Origin: Erysipelotrichia bacterium
GTDB taxonomy: Bacteria; Bacillota_I; Bacilli_A; Erysipelotrichales; Erysipelotrichaceae
Direction of reading: 5' to 3'
Length of the DNA stretch: 64,000 bases
NCBI GenBank assembly: GCA_018333955.1
Contig: JAGXSD010000019.1
Coordinates: 1 to 64,000, forward strand
How positions within the stretch are numbered: position 1 is the stretch's first letter; each line of letters begins with the position of its first letter. Made by a program: the position numbers and the translations under genes. Below are positions 26,216 through 35,491 of this stretch, in pieces. The notes beneath the pieces were generated by a model. The model worked only from the letters and a program-made list of their open reading frames with translations, was not told the DNA's origin and did not search any database.

Positions 26216-27601
26216 ATGAGCACTCGATTCTTTATTGACTCAAAACCGATCACTCTTCGCCCAGCGCAACAAATTGCGCTAGGCTTTTTATCTGTGATTT
26301 TAGTAGGAAGTGTTTTGCTTTCACTTCCAATCGCTCAGCAAATGCCGGTATCATATCTTGATAACTTATTTATCGCAACATCCGCGGTGTGTGTGACAGG
26401 ATTATCACCACTCGTCGTGGCGGAGTCATATACCATTTTTGGTCAAGTCATTATCATATTACTCATGCAGATAGGGGGATTATCCCTCATGACGTTTATT
26501 GCTTTATTTCTAATTGCGATTGGAAGTAAGCTTAATGTGTCTGATAAAATTGTCATGCAAGAAACGTTAAATCGCACAACCTTAGCTGATATCACTTCAT
26601 TTATTAAATTCATTATTAAGTACACTTTGTTTTTCCAACTTATGGGAATTATCTTCTTGTCAATTCGTTTTATCCCGGAGTTTGGTGGGGTTGATGGTCT
26701 TTATAAAGCCATATTTATCTCAATTTCAGCCTTTAATAATGCTGGGTTTGATATCTTAGGTGCTGTGTCATTGCAAAGGTATGTCAGTGATCCAATTATT
26801 AATTTTACGGTGATGACCTTAATCATCATGGGTGGATTAGGATTTAGTGTTTGGTTTGATTTGCGCAAATCTTCAAAATCAATACTTAAACATATTCCTG
26901 TAAAACGAGTGATGACGCAACTTCGCGTTCATGTCAAATTAGTATTATTAGTGACATTTATTCTCATTTTTTCAGGATGGCTATACATATTTTTAGTCGA
27001 ATTCAATAATCCTTTATCCCTTGGTCCATTATCCTTAGGGGATAAACTCATGGCTTCCTTATTTCAATCCGTCACGTTAAGAACGGCAGGATTCTCAACT
27101 TTAGATATTGGACTATTAAGACCGGCCACGCTTTTGATGATGATGTTATTTATGTTTATTGGGGGATCTCCTGGAGGGACTGCTGGGGGGATTAAGACAA
27201 CAACTTTCGCATTAGTGATTCTCTATGTTATTACTGAACTTCGCAATAAGGACTCCCTTGTGTTGTATAATAAGACTATATCAAGAGATGTGCTAAGACG
27301 TGCCGTCACGATTTTGGTGCTCAGTGTAGGGATCGTGTTTACTGGAATTATCGCATTATCATTAGTTCAAAATACATCCTTCCTTCCTTTAGTCTTTGAA
27401 GCATTTAGTGCGATGGGAACAGTGGGATTATCGATGGGTATTACTTCCTCGCTCAATGGATGGGCTAAAGGAGTTATCATTATCTTGATGTTTATTGGTC
27501 GTATTGGACCAGTTGCGATTGCGTATACCTTAAAGTCAAATCGAGTGATGCGCCGTGCAAATTTAGTGGAGTACCCACAAGGACAAGTCATTGTCGGATA
27601 G
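26216..27601 (+). CDS. Potassium uptake channel subunit (TrkH/KtrB family)
   Basis: 461 aa membrane protein with four M1-P-M2 repeats. Filter-loop glycines are seen in SAVCVTGLSPL, FNNAGFDILGA, RTAGFSTLDIG and MGTVGLSMGIT. GGSPGGTAGGIKTTTF is also typical. It moves K+ (perhaps with Na+) under control of the cytoplasmic TrkA/KtrA ring encoded 8 nt downstream. ATG 26216 lies very close to the promoter, and no RBS is evident. Confidence 0.94.
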   Translation: MSTRFFIDSKPITLRPAQQIALGFLSVILVGSVLLSLPIAQQMPVSYLDNLFIATSAVCVTGLSPLVVAESYTIFGQVIIILLMQIGGLSLMTFIALFLIAIGSKLNVSDKIVMQETLNRTTLADITSFIKFIIKYTLFFQLMGIIFLSIRFIPEFGGVDGLYKAIFISISAFNNAGFDILGAVSLQRYVSDPIINFTVMTLIIMGGLGFSVWFDLRKSSKSILKHIPVKRVMTQLRVHVKLVLLVTFILIFSGWLYIFLVEFNNPLSLGPLSLGDKLMASLFQSVTLRTAGFSTLDIGLLRPATLLMMMLFMFIGGSPGGTAGGIKTTTFALVILYVITELRNKDSLVLYNKTISRDVLRRAVTILVLSVGIVFTGIIALSLVQNTSFLPLVFEAFSAMGTVGLSMGITSSLNGWAKGVIIILMFIGRIGPVAIAYTLKSNRVMRRANLVEYPQGQVIVG

Positions 27602-27609
27602 GAGCATTT

Positions 27610-28293
27610 ATGGCAAAGAATAAATCAAATGAAAAAACGTATGCGGTCTTAGGATTAGGGATTTTTGGTTCCAGTATTGCGAAAACATTATCCGAAAATA
27701 ACAATGATGTGATTGCGATTGATAAAGACGTGGTCAACGTGGATCGAGCAGGAGAATATGCCTCAAGTGCTGTCGTGGCCGACTTCACTGATATTGAGCA
27801 ACTAAGAGCGGTTGGGGTTGCGGATGTGGATGTTGGGGTTGTCGCGGTAGGTACAAATCTAGAAGCTTCAATCTTAGCGATCATGAACCTTAAAGAACTG
27901 AATGTTCCATATATCGTAGCCAAGGCAAAAAACAAAACATACATGAATATTCTTAAGAAGATTGGGGCAGATTATGTCGTTCGCCCTGAGAAAGAAATGG
28001 GTGAGCGTGTTGCGAAAACACTCATGTCCAAAAATCTTAAAGAGTTTCTTGATCTTGATGCAACCACCATGGTGGCTGAATTACTTGTCCCTGAAAAATG
28101 GGTAAACCATTCATTGAAAGACTTAAATTTACGTGCTGTCTATGGGGTGAATGTGGTTGGTATCAAACAAAATGGTCAAAGCAAGATTACATTGTCCCCT
28201 GATGCGGACTACGTGTTAAAGGATGATGATTTGCTGGTGATTATTGCAGACAAAGAGACTTTTGAAAAATACGAATTACAAGGGAAATTATAA
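27610..28293 (+). CDS. Potassium uptake regulatory subunit (TrkA/KtrA, RCK domains)
   Basis: 227 aa. The N-terminal Rossmann RCK_N domain has YAVLGLGIFGSSIAKTL and the acidic AIDKD ending strand 2, binding NAD(H) or ATP/ADP. RCK_C (about 140-220) ends with DLLVIIADKETFEKYE. It forms the ring that gates the TrkH/KtrB subunit. RBS AGGAG precedes the ATG. A terminator follows. Confidence 0.95.
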   Translation: MAKNKSNEKTYAVLGLGIFGSSIAKTLSENNNDVIAIDKDVVNVDRAGEYASSAVVADFTDIEQLRAVGVADVDVGVVAVGTNLEASILAIMNLKELNVPYIVAKAKNKTYMNILKKIGADYVVRPEKEMGERVAKTLMSKNLKEFLDLDATTMVAELLVPEKWVNHSLKDLNLRAVYGVNVVGIKQNGQSKITLSPDADYVLKDDDLLVIIADKETFEKYELQGKL

Positions 28294-28321
28294 AAAAGTG
28301 GGGAACCACTTTTTTCCTTTT
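28292..28321 (+). terminator. Rho-independent terminator after trkA
   Basis: AAAAAAGTGG (28292-28301), loop GGAA, CCACTTTTTT (28306-28315). Confidence 0.9.
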
Positions 28322-28368
28322 ATCATTCACAAGATTACGTTATAATAATAAAATGACAGGAGGACCCT

Positions 28369-28752
28369 ATGAAAAAACTAAATCGATATGACCAATGGTT
28401 AGTGATTATCTTAGTGATAGGGTCAACCCTACTTTATGGTTCACTTTCTTGGTTAATCAATGCGACAAATTCAGGACAAAGAATTGCGATTGTCTCATAC
28501 AAAGATGAAGAGATTTTACGTATTGATATGTCAATTAATAACACGTATATAGTTCAAGGAACTTTAGGTGAAGTCGTTATTGAAGTTCAAGATCAACGTA
28601 TCCGAGTCGAGCGTGAAACATCTCCATATAATCTTTGTTCCATCCAAGGATGGGTGAGTTCTTCACGTGTTCCTATTACATGTTTACCCAACCATATTAT
28701 TATTGTGATCGTCGCTCCAAAAGAGGGAGACATCGATTTTGAGGTCAAATGA
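28369..28752 (+). CDS. NusG domain II-like membrane-anchored protein
   Basis: 127 aa. One N-terminal membrane helix (WLVIILVIGSTLLYGSLSWLI) precedes an extracytoplasmic domain that reads like NusG_II: IDMSINNTYIVQGTLGEVVIEV, SPYNLCSIQGWV, ITCLPNHIIIVI. In Bacillota this protein is commonly paired with the Gx/heptaprenyl component I protein, as here (ATGA overlap). Two Cys in conserved-looking positions may form a disulphide. RBS ACAGGAGG. The function is not established; a link to quinone or extracellular electron-transfer loci is known from related neighbourhoods. Confidence 0.8.
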   Translation: MKKLNRYDQWLVIILVIGSTLLYGSLSWLINATNSGQRIAIVSYKDEEILRIDMSINNTYIVQGTLGEVVIEVQDQRIRVERETSPYNLCSIQGWVSSSRVPITCLPNHIIIVIVAPKEGDIDFEVK

Positions 28753-29252
28753 ATCGTAAATCCAATGTTAGAAATATGATGATTGTCACTATGCTCATGG
28801 CCATGAGCATTGTTTTTCACTTAATTGAACCGGTGCTTCCCATTCCCGTACCAGGTGTAAAATTAGGATTGGCCAATATCTTAGGATTAATTGCATTAAT
28901 GCTTTATGGCATAAAAACCATGTATGCTGTCAATGTGTCTCGAGTACTGATTGCTTCACTACTTCGAGGCATATTATTTGGAACAGGATTTTGGGTTTCA
29001 CTCAGTGGGGTGCTCATTAGTACCACCATTGTGGCTTTACTTTATAAAACAAATAAATTCTCGGTTGTAGGTTTGTCCATTGCGGCAGCGGCATTTCATA
29101 ATATGGGACAAATTCTTATGATTATCTTCATTTATTCCTCCATATTTATGATTTATTGGATGCCTCCATTAATTTGGTTGTCTATCCCAACAGGACTTTT
29201 AACCGGAAGTCTTGCTGCTGGAGCATTGGCCCGTCTTCGCTTAGTGAAGTAG
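28749..29252 (+). CDS. Gx transporter / heptaprenyl diphosphate synthase component I-like membrane protein
   Basis: 167 aa with about five hydrophobic helices. The N-terminal PVLPIPVPGVKLGLANILGLIALMLYG is the family hallmark of PF07456 (Hpre_diP_synt_I). Despite the historical name, the family looks like an ECF-type S-component or a small transporter, hence 'Gx transporter'. It overlaps the NusG-II gene upstream and is followed 12 nt later by an ABC exporter pair. Confidence 0.85.
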   Translation: MNRKSNVRNMMIVTMLMAMSIVFHLIEPVLPIPVPGVKLGLANILGLIALMLYGIKTMYAVNVSRVLIASLLRGILFGTGFWVSLSGVLISTTIVALLYKTNKFSVVGLSIAAAAFHNMGQILMIIFIYSSIFMIYWMPPLIWLSIPTGLLTGSLAAGALARLRLVK

Positions 29253-29264
29253 AAAGCTGGTACT

Positions 29265-31046
29265 ATGTCGTCGTTAAAGTTATTACTAAAGCATATTATT
29301 AAACATGCATGGATGATAGTGGCCCTCCTAGTATTTACTATGTTTGTGGTCTTATTTTCACTGCTGACTCCTTTGTATGTTTCCTTTTTTGTGGATTCCA
29401 TTCTAAGCATGAAGGATCCATCTCATCCAATTTTCAGATTTATCACTCAAAACTTTATTAGTGTTGAACTTCTTCGTACTAATCTATGGATTGCGGGTTT
29501 AGTCCTTGTACTTGTGACCTTATTTTCAGGATTATTTATGTTCTTACGTGGCGCATTCAATGCTATTCTTTCAGAAAAAGTTGTAGAGTCACTTCGAAAT
29601 GCTTTGTATCACCATGTATTAAGTTTGTCTCATAAAGAATGGAGTTCCCATCACTCTGGAGATATGATTCAAAGAGTCACCTCAGATGTGGATACACTTC
29701 GTCGTTTTCTTGCATCACAAATTTCAGAACTAATGTATGCAATTTTCATGGCAACTATGGCATTTGTGATCTTATTAGGGATTCAACCTAATCTTGCATG
29801 GATTTCAATGATGGTTATGCCCATTATATTTACCTTTGCGTACGTCTTTTTTAAACGAATGCAAAAAGCATTTAAAGCTTCAGATGAAGCTGAAAGTGAT
29901 TTAACAACCACCATCCAAGAAAACATTCAAGGGGTTCGTGTGGTGAAGGCATTTAATCAAGAGGAACATGAGATTGCGAATTTTGAACACAAGAACGCAA
30001 TCTATCGTGACTTAACTTATAAACTGATTCATCAACTTGGAATGTATTGGGGTCTATCCGACTTCTTCATTCTGATACAAATTGTGACAGTCGTGGTTGT
30101 AGGGGTTAATTTTGTCTTACGTGGATCACTTAGTGTTGGGGAGTATACTGTTTTTGTTTCTTACGTTTCAATGGTCTTATGGCCCATTCGTAACGTAGGT
30201 CGTATATTATCAGATATGGGTAAAGTGGATGTTGCCCTCACTCGTTGTGCACAACTCCTCACTTATGAAATCGAAGATATCCATCAAGGAGTTGATCATA
30301 AAGTGGTGGGGGATATTGAATTTAATCATGTCTCGCTCATTTATCCTGATGATCATAAAAAAGTACTAGAAGATGTCTCATTTACTATTGAAGCATATTC
30401 AACCGTTGCGATTATGGGAGCAACAGGAAGCGGTAAATCTTCGATTGTGAGCTTATTAGCACGTTTGGTTGAACCCACTGAAGGTGAAATACGCATGGAT
30501 GGAATTCCATTACCTACGATATCTAAGCGTTCACTGCGCTCACAATGTTCGTTTGTGCTTCAAGAACCCACCTTATTCTCTGATTCAATCCGGAATAATT
30601 TAACCATTGCAAGTCCAGATGTCGATGAAAAACTTATTCAAGCCACCTTACATCAAACTTCATTGGCGCATATGATTGAAAACTTTGAAGCTGGACTAGA
30701 AACAAAAGTTGGAGAAAATGGAGTCACTTTATCAGGGGGACAAAAACAAAGACTAGCGATGGCTCGAGCTTTAATTTTACGATCTCCTATGATCATTTTT
30801 GATGATTCACTTTCTGCACTCGATGCGAAAACCGATGCCCATGTTCGCTCAGCTTTAGATCAAGTGGATTATCCACTCACAACATTAATTATTACTCACC
30901 GTGTGGCGAGTGCAAAACATGCGGATAAAATCATCTTCCTTAAAGATGGTCGTGTTTTAGCACAGGGCACACATGACACACTACTTGCGACATGTGAGGA
31001 TTATGCCCATGTTGTAAGCCTACAAGAGGAGGTTCAACATGGATGA
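29265..31046 (+). CDS. ABC exporter half-transporter, degenerate-Walker-B subunit
   Basis: 593 aa. The N-terminal six-helix ABC_membrane domain (about 15-310) is followed by the ATPase domain, with Walker A MGATGSGKSS and signature LSGGQKQR. Walker B reads MIIFDDSLSALD, so Asp replaces the catalytic Glu. This is the usual mark of one subunit of a heterodimeric exporter (BmrCD, LmrCD, TM287/288 type). It overlaps the partner gene by 8 nt. The substrate is unknown: drugs, lipids or peptides. Confidence 0.93.
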   Translation: MSSLKLLLKHIIKHAWMIVALLVFTMFVVLFSLLTPLYVSFFVDSILSMKDPSHPIFRFITQNFISVELLRTNLWIAGLVLVLVTLFSGLFMFLRGAFNAILSEKVVESLRNALYHHVLSLSHKEWSSHHSGDMIQRVTSDVDTLRRFLASQISELMYAIFMATMAFVILLGIQPNLAWISMMVMPIIFTFAYVFFKRMQKAFKASDEAESDLTTTIQENIQGVRVVKAFNQEEHEIANFEHKNAIYRDLTYKLIHQLGMYWGLSDFFILIQIVTVVVVGVNFVLRGSLSVGEYTVFVSYVSMVLWPIRNVGRILSDMGKVDVALTRCAQLLTYEIEDIHQGVDHKVVGDIEFNHVSLIYPDDHKKVLEDVSFTIEAYSTVAIMGATGSGKSSIVSLLARLVEPTEGEIRMDGIPLPTISKRSLRSQCSFVLQEPTLFSDSIRNNLTIASPDVDEKLIQATLHQTSLAHMIENFEAGLETKVGENGVTLSGGQKQRLAMARALILRSPMIIFDDSLSALDAKTDAHVRSALDQVDYPLTTLIITHRVASAKHADKIIFLKDGRVLAQGTHDTLLATCEDYAHVVSLQEEVQHG

Positions 31047-32811
31047 TCATGAGTTATCCTCGCTTCCTTCCTTAGACCAAGGACTTTGGAAGCGAATCTT
31101 AGGCATCCTATGGACGTATAAGAAGGATGTATTCATCTTACTTGCGTTTATGGTGACATTAGCCATTGGGGATGTCATATTCCCATTATTTAATCGCTTT
31201 GCGCTTGATGAATTTATTGGAGCACGTCGCTATCTGGATAAGATACCTCTCTTTGCTTTAGCCTATGTGTTCCTCATTGTGTTGCAAACGTCGATGGTTT
31301 ACTTATTCATTAAACAAGCTGGAAAAATTGAAATGAACTTTGCATACTACATGCGTAAAATGTCATTTGAAAAACTTCAGCGCTTATCATTCTCCTATTA
31401 TGATACGCATGCTTCAGGATGGATTTTATCTCGCTTAACATCAGATATTAATCGTCTTTCTGAGATTGTGTCTTGGGGATTACTTGACATGGTATGGGGG
31501 TTTTCAATGATGATTGGCATCAGTGTTGTGATGCTTGTCATTAATGTGTATCTTGCCCTTATTGTGCTTGTAATGGTTCCCATTCTTTATGTCATTGCCC
31601 GCTACTTTCAAAAGCAAATCCTTAAAGCCTATCGTGAAGTTCGTAAGATTAATTCAATGATTACTGCGGATTTCTCTGAAATGATTTTAGGAATTAAGAG
31701 CATTAAAACGCTGACCATTGAAGAAAAACGAAGCAAACATTTCAGTTCCTTAGCACAAAATATGCGTGCGAAATCTATTCGCTCAGCATTATTTTCATCA
31801 TTATTTATGCCGATAGTTTTTGCGCTTGCTTCTATTTCTAGCGCAACCCTCCTAAGTGTTGGAGGTCAAGCAGTCATTATTGGAACTCTTGGGTTGGGAA
31901 CTTTACTTCTATATATGTCGTATGTTGGATCATTCTTTGAGCCACTACGCAACATTGCCCGCATCTTGGCGGAAATGCAAATGGCGCAAGCGAGTGCTGA
32001 GCGTGTCTTATCGTTACTTGATGCGAAGGAAGATATTGTAGATCAAGTTCAAGATGAAAACTTTGAACCTTTAAAAGGGGATATTGTCTTTGAGAATGTA
32101 AGCTTTCACTATATCGAAGGGGAACCTGTCTTAGAAAACTTCAATCTTCATATTCAATCAGGTCAAACAGTCGCCTTAGTGGGTGAAAGTGGAGGTGGAA
32201 AATCCACCATTGTGAACTTACTATGTCGCTTCTATGAACCTACTGCGGGTAAAATTTTGATTGATGGAGTGAATATTCAAGATCGACCACTCTCATGGCT
32301 TCGCTCATCCTTAGGATATGTGCTTCAAACACCGCACTTGTTTATGGGAACCATTGCTAGTAATATTGCCTACGGTCGTCCTGATGCCACGATGGATGAG
32401 ATTATGGACGCAGCCAAAGCAGTCCATGCGCATGATTTCATTATGAAACTTGAAAAAGGATATGAGAGTGAAGTGTTAGAAGGTGGTGCTAAATTATCAG
32501 TGGGTGAAAAGCAACTTCTTAGCTTTGCGCGAGCATTGTGTGCACATCCTTCCCTCATTATTCTTGATGAAGCGACGGCTTCAATTGATTCGACTCATGA
32601 AGCTTTAGTTCAAGAAGCCATTAAGTCACTACTTCACAATAAAACAGCGGTGGTTGTCGCGCATCGCTTATCCACGATTGTGAATGCGGATGTTATTTGT
32701 GTCATTAATCGTGGAAAGATTGTCGAGTCAGGGTCACACTCTGAGTTGATGGCCTTAAAACAACGCTACTACGAATTGTATACGCATCAATTTGCTGAAT
32801 TCGAAGATTAA
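31039..32811 (+). CDS. ABC exporter half-transporter, catalytic subunit
   Basis: 590 aa partner of the preceding gene: a six-helix membrane domain, then an ATPase with Walker A GESGGGKST and canonical Walker B LIILDEATASID. Its signature motif is altered to LSVGEKQLL in place of LSGGQ. Paired with the upstream subunit this gives one complete ATP site (Glu here, LSGGQ there) and one degenerate site, the textbook heterodimer. RBS AGAGGAGG lies within the upstream gene. Confidence 0.93.
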   Translation: MDDHELSSLPSLDQGLWKRILGILWTYKKDVFILLAFMVTLAIGDVIFPLFNRFALDEFIGARRYLDKIPLFALAYVFLIVLQTSMVYLFIKQAGKIEMNFAYYMRKMSFEKLQRLSFSYYDTHASGWILSRLTSDINRLSEIVSWGLLDMVWGFSMMIGISVVMLVINVYLALIVLVMVPILYVIARYFQKQILKAYREVRKINSMITADFSEMILGIKSIKTLTIEEKRSKHFSSLAQNMRAKSIRSALFSSLFMPIVFALASISSATLLSVGGQAVIIGTLGLGTLLLYMSYVGSFFEPLRNIARILAEMQMAQASAERVLSLLDAKEDIVDQVQDENFEPLKGDIVFENVSFHYIEGEPVLENFNLHIQSGQTVALVGESGGGKSTIVNLLCRFYEPTAGKILIDGVNIQDRPLSWLRSSLGYVLQTPHLFMGTIASNIAYGRPDATMDEIMDAAKAVHAHDFIMKLEKGYESEVLEGGAKLSVGEKQLLSFARALCAHPSLIILDEATASIDSTHEALVQEAIKSLLHNKTAVVVAHRLSTIVNADVICVINRGKIVESGSHSELMALKQRYYELYTHQFAEFED

Positions 32812-32822
32812 GGAGGAAGTCA

Positions 32823-33308
32823 ATGATTAATACATTACACTATATTCCTTACCAAAGCGAACTCGATGAGCGCATCTTTACTAATCATCATACGACTCGT
32901 GAAGCAACGCGTCATGATCGTCTATGTGCCTTATTAGTTGAACTTGGTGAGTTTGCGAATGAAATGAGAGCTTTTAAGTATTGGAGTCTTAAACCATCCT
33001 CAGCCCAAAGTGTACTACTTGAGGAATATGCGGATGGCTTACACTTTCTAAACTCATTATGTATTGATTTAAATATTACTCCATTAATTCAACCTGAGAA
33101 ATCTTCGCTTGGAGTTGTCGCATTAACGCTTAACGCCTATGAAGCGATTGTAGCGTGTTTAAGTAACTTTGATGAACAACACCTTATCTTCGCTTATGAA
33201 GCGTATGCACAGCTTGCCTACGCGTGTGAGTTTACTTCAGAGCAGTTATTTGAAGCCTATGTATCAAAACATCAAAAAAACCATGTTCGTCAAGATGAAC
33301 ATTACTAG
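32823..33308 (+). CDS. Dimeric dUTPase (all-alpha NTP pyrophosphohydrolase)
   Basis: Hydrolyses dUTP to dUMP and pyrophosphate, keeping uracil out of DNA. 161 aa, all-helical. The MazG/dUTPase_2 metal motif is visible as E40-LG-E43 followed by E68-YA-D71, with FANEMRAFKYWS matching the dimeric dUTPase family. No beta-jelly-roll dUTPase motif is present. RBS AAGGAGG. It lies between the ABC exporter pair and the M42 peptidase. Confidence 0.85.
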   Translation: MINTLHYIPYQSELDERIFTNHHTTREATRHDRLCALLVELGEFANEMRAFKYWSLKPSSAQSVLLEEYADGLHFLNSLCIDLNITPLIQPEKSSLGVVALTLNAYEAIVACLSNFDEQHLIFAYEAYAQLAYACEFTSEQLFEAYVSKHQKNHVRQDEHY

Positions 33309-33316
33309 GAGAAACT

Positions 33317-34408
33317 ATGTCAAAACATGTATGGAATGAAACGATAGATTACAGCTTTATGCAAGAGGTTGCACTTGCGGATGGCATTGCTGGGAATGAG
33401 AAGGAAGTCTCACGAGTATTGAAAAAATTCGTGAGTGAGAGTGTGGATGAGGTCTTTTACGATCATTTAGGATCAATTGCCTTTAAGAAAAAAGGTTTAA
33501 GTGATAAGACTATTATGATTGCGGGTCATATCGATGAAGTTGGTTTCTTGGTGAAACACATTGATGATCAAGGATACATTAAACTGCATCCGGTTGGAGG
33601 ATGGTGGGGTCATGTCTTGCCATCTAAACCGCTTGTGATTACCACGGCTTCAGGATCAAAGATTATCGGGATTGTGGGATCACAACCTCCTCATGGCATG
33701 AAACCAGAAGTCCGTAAACAAGTCATTGAGGTAGGCGATTTATTTCTAGATTGTGGCTTCACTTCACTTCAAGAGGCGTTAGATGCGGGAGTACAATATG
33801 GAGATATGGTCACTCCTCATAGTGAGTTTTTCTCTCTTGGAAATGGTGAAATCTTAGCTACAAAAGCATGGGATGATCGTGTAGGTGCGCTTATTATGGC
33901 TCAAGTAATGCTTAATCTAAAAGAAGTTACACCACCTTGCACTGTGGTTGGAGTAGGTACAGTTCAAGAAGAGGTTGGGTTGCGTGGAGCTAAAACGGCC
34001 GCAGCCATGGTTAAACCTGATGTTGCCATTACACTTGATGTGACCATTGCGACAGATATTCCTAAAGGTGATAAGCGTATTAAGATGGGTCATGGGGTTA
34101 CTTTAGAGATTGCGGATGCTTCTCACTTTGCCCATCGAGGATTGCTTAGCCATGTTGCAACTATGGCTCAATCTTTAGGGATTGATGTTCAATATGAAAT
34201 GTTATCAGCAGGGGGTACTGATTCTGGAGAGATTCATAAATCAGGTCAAGGGGTTATAGCCATTACAATGTCCATTCCAAGTCGCTATATTCATTCACAT
34301 TATGCTTTAATTCATCATAAGGATGTGAAAGCAACCATTGATGTCTTAACTCATTTTGTGAAAAACTTCAGTGAATCTGATCTTCAAAGTTTAGCGCTCA
34401 ATCAATAA
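33317..34408 (+). CDS. M42-family metallo-aminopeptidase
   Basis: 363 aa cytosolic dodecameric-type aminopeptidase. Co-catalytic metal ligands and motifs: AGHIDEVGFLV (His, Asp), AKAWDDRVGAL (Asp), GTVQEEVGLRGAKTA (Glu pair), ITLDV (Asp) and GGTDSGEIHKSGQG with IPSRYIHSH near the end. It trims peptides from the N-terminus. RBS AGGAGAA precedes the ATG. A bidirectional terminator separates it from azlD. Confidence 0.94.
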   Translation: MSKHVWNETIDYSFMQEVALADGIAGNEKEVSRVLKKFVSESVDEVFYDHLGSIAFKKKGLSDKTIMIAGHIDEVGFLVKHIDDQGYIKLHPVGGWWGHVLPSKPLVITTASGSKIIGIVGSQPPHGMKPEVRKQVIEVGDLFLDCGFTSLQEALDAGVQYGDMVTPHSEFFSLGNGEILATKAWDDRVGALIMAQVMLNLKEVTPPCTVVGVGTVQEEVGLRGAKTAAAMVKPDVAITLDVTIATDIPKGDKRIKMGHGVTLEIADASHFAHRGLLSHVATMAQSLGIDVQYEMLSAGGTDSGEIHKSGQGVIAITMSIPSRYIHSHYALIHHKDVKATIDVLTHFVKNFSESDLQSLALNQ

Positions 34409-34437
34409 AATAAGCCACCTTCACAGGTGGCTTTTAC
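34408..34437. terminator. Bidirectional terminator between the M42 peptidase and azlD
   Basis: AAGCCACC (34412-34419), loop TTCACA, GGTGGCTT (34426-34433), flanked by A and T runs. Confidence 0.88.
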
Positions 34438-34745
34438 ATCCAAGTCTTAAGTATCACAACCCAAAGAGATCCAGCAATCATGGTCCACATTGGTTTTTTT
34501 GTGATGAGATGAACTAATATCATGATTCCAAGACCACTGAGTTCAATCCAAGCAAAGGATTCAAAGAAAGAAGACGGTAATGCTAGCATTACAAGTAATC
34601 CTGCCAGCAATGAAGGCATGGTGATATTTAATCCTTTCCATAAAGGTGAGGATTGAACTTTTGATGGTAAGAAAGATGGTAATAAGCGAGGCACTAGACT
34701 GCTGATGATTAAGATGATGAGTATTATAACAGTTGAATTATTCAT
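34434..34745 (-). CDS. azlD: Branched-chain amino acid exporter small subunit AzlD
   Basis: 103 aa from the ATG at 34745, which follows AAGGGG; a longer frame to 34781 lies inside azlC and is less likely. Three or four hydrophobic helices, with SSLVPRLLPSFLP typical of AzlD (PF05437). It works with AzlC to export branched-chain amino acids or azaleucine. It overlaps the azlC end by 8 nt. Confidence 0.87.
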   Translation of the reverse strand: MNNSTVIILIILIISSLVPRLLPSFLPSKVQSSPLWKGLNITMPSLLAGLLVMLALPSSFFESFAWIELSGLGIMILVHLITKKPMWTMIAGSLWVVILKTWM

Positions 34746-35424
34746 AGTGATGCCCCTTATTAAACCATAAAGAAACTCCAAGCATTAAAATAAGTGAAAG
34801 ACTTAGGGCAATGACTTGAGGAAATAACATAAAAGACAAACCACTAATAAGTAATCCAATCCAAGCAAATTTTGAGGTTGTTGGGTCAGTGATGCGTGAA
34901 CACAAAGCACTAAAAAATAATGCGGTTAACACAAAATCTAATCCTTGAATGGAGTTGGATAATGATGATCCAAGCCAATGACCCATGAAGGTTGCACCAC
35001 TCCAGTAAAGATAATGAAGAGATGTCACAATGAGCAGAGAAGCTCCTTTAAGATTTGTATGCATCATGAGGGTTGTGAATGTTTCATCTGTGAGGGTGAG
35101 ATATGCAAAGTATTTAAAACCTTTTAAAGAGGCAAAGCGCTCTTGAAAACGCATGGAATAAAATAAATGACGACTATTCACTAAAAGCGCAATCACCCCC
35201 ATGAGAAAAGGGTGTAAAGGATTCACAATCCATCCTAAAGCGATGTATTGAACTGATCCCGCATACACTAGTAACGAAAATAAGACACTTAATCCTAGAG
35301 GAACTTGAGCTTGTTGCATAAGAAAACCATAGCTCATGCCAAAGAAAAGATATCCAAACAAAGTAGGGAGGGTAACACTCCAAAGTGAAAGTGCAGTTTT
35401 AAGTTGTTTTGAGGAAGGAATCAT
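34738..35424 (-). CDS. azlC: Branched-chain amino acid exporter large subunit AzlC
   Basis: 228 aa, about six to seven helices. LPTLFGYLFFGMSYGFLMQQA, YAGSVQYIALGWI and NSRHLFYSMRF are hallmarks of AzlC (PF03591). ATG 35424 has no Shine-Dalgarno, and the -10 (TACACT) ends only 10 nt upstream, so the mRNA is nearly leaderless. It diverges from lspA with a shared promoter region. Confidence 0.9.
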   Translation of the reverse strand: MIPSSKQLKTALSLWSVTLPTLFGYLFFGMSYGFLMQQAQVPLGLSVLFSLLVYAGSVQYIALGWIVNPLHPFLMGVIALLVNSRHLFYSMRFQERFASLKGFKYFAYLTLTDETFTTLMMHTNLKGASLLIVTSLHYLYWSGATFMGHWLGSSLSNSIQGLDFVLTALFFSALCSRITDPTTSKFAWIGLLISGLSFMLFPQVIALSLSLILMLGVSLWFNKGHHYE

Positions 35425-35434
35425 ATTGAGAACA

Positions 35435-35485
35435 AGTGTAACAAGTGTGCTTTAGGATGTCAAAGGGTTTTTAAAATGGTATAAT
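35435..35485. promoter_or_regulatory. Overlapping divergent promoters for azlC (-) and lspA (+)
   Basis: Minus: TTGACA (35463-35458), 17 bp, TACACT (35440-35435). Plus: ATGTCA (35457-35462), 17 bp, extended -10 TGG-TATAAT (35477-35485). The two -35 boxes are the same 7 bp, so polymerase can serve only one gene at a time. Confidence 0.8.
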
Positions 35486-35491
35486 ACACCC

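Noticed and set aside
28326-28354. Promoter TTCACA-N17-TAAAAT for the NusG-II operon
   Set aside because: The predicted start would fall in the Shine-Dalgarno; TATAAT at 28341-28346 lacks a convincing -35, so no promoter is claimed.
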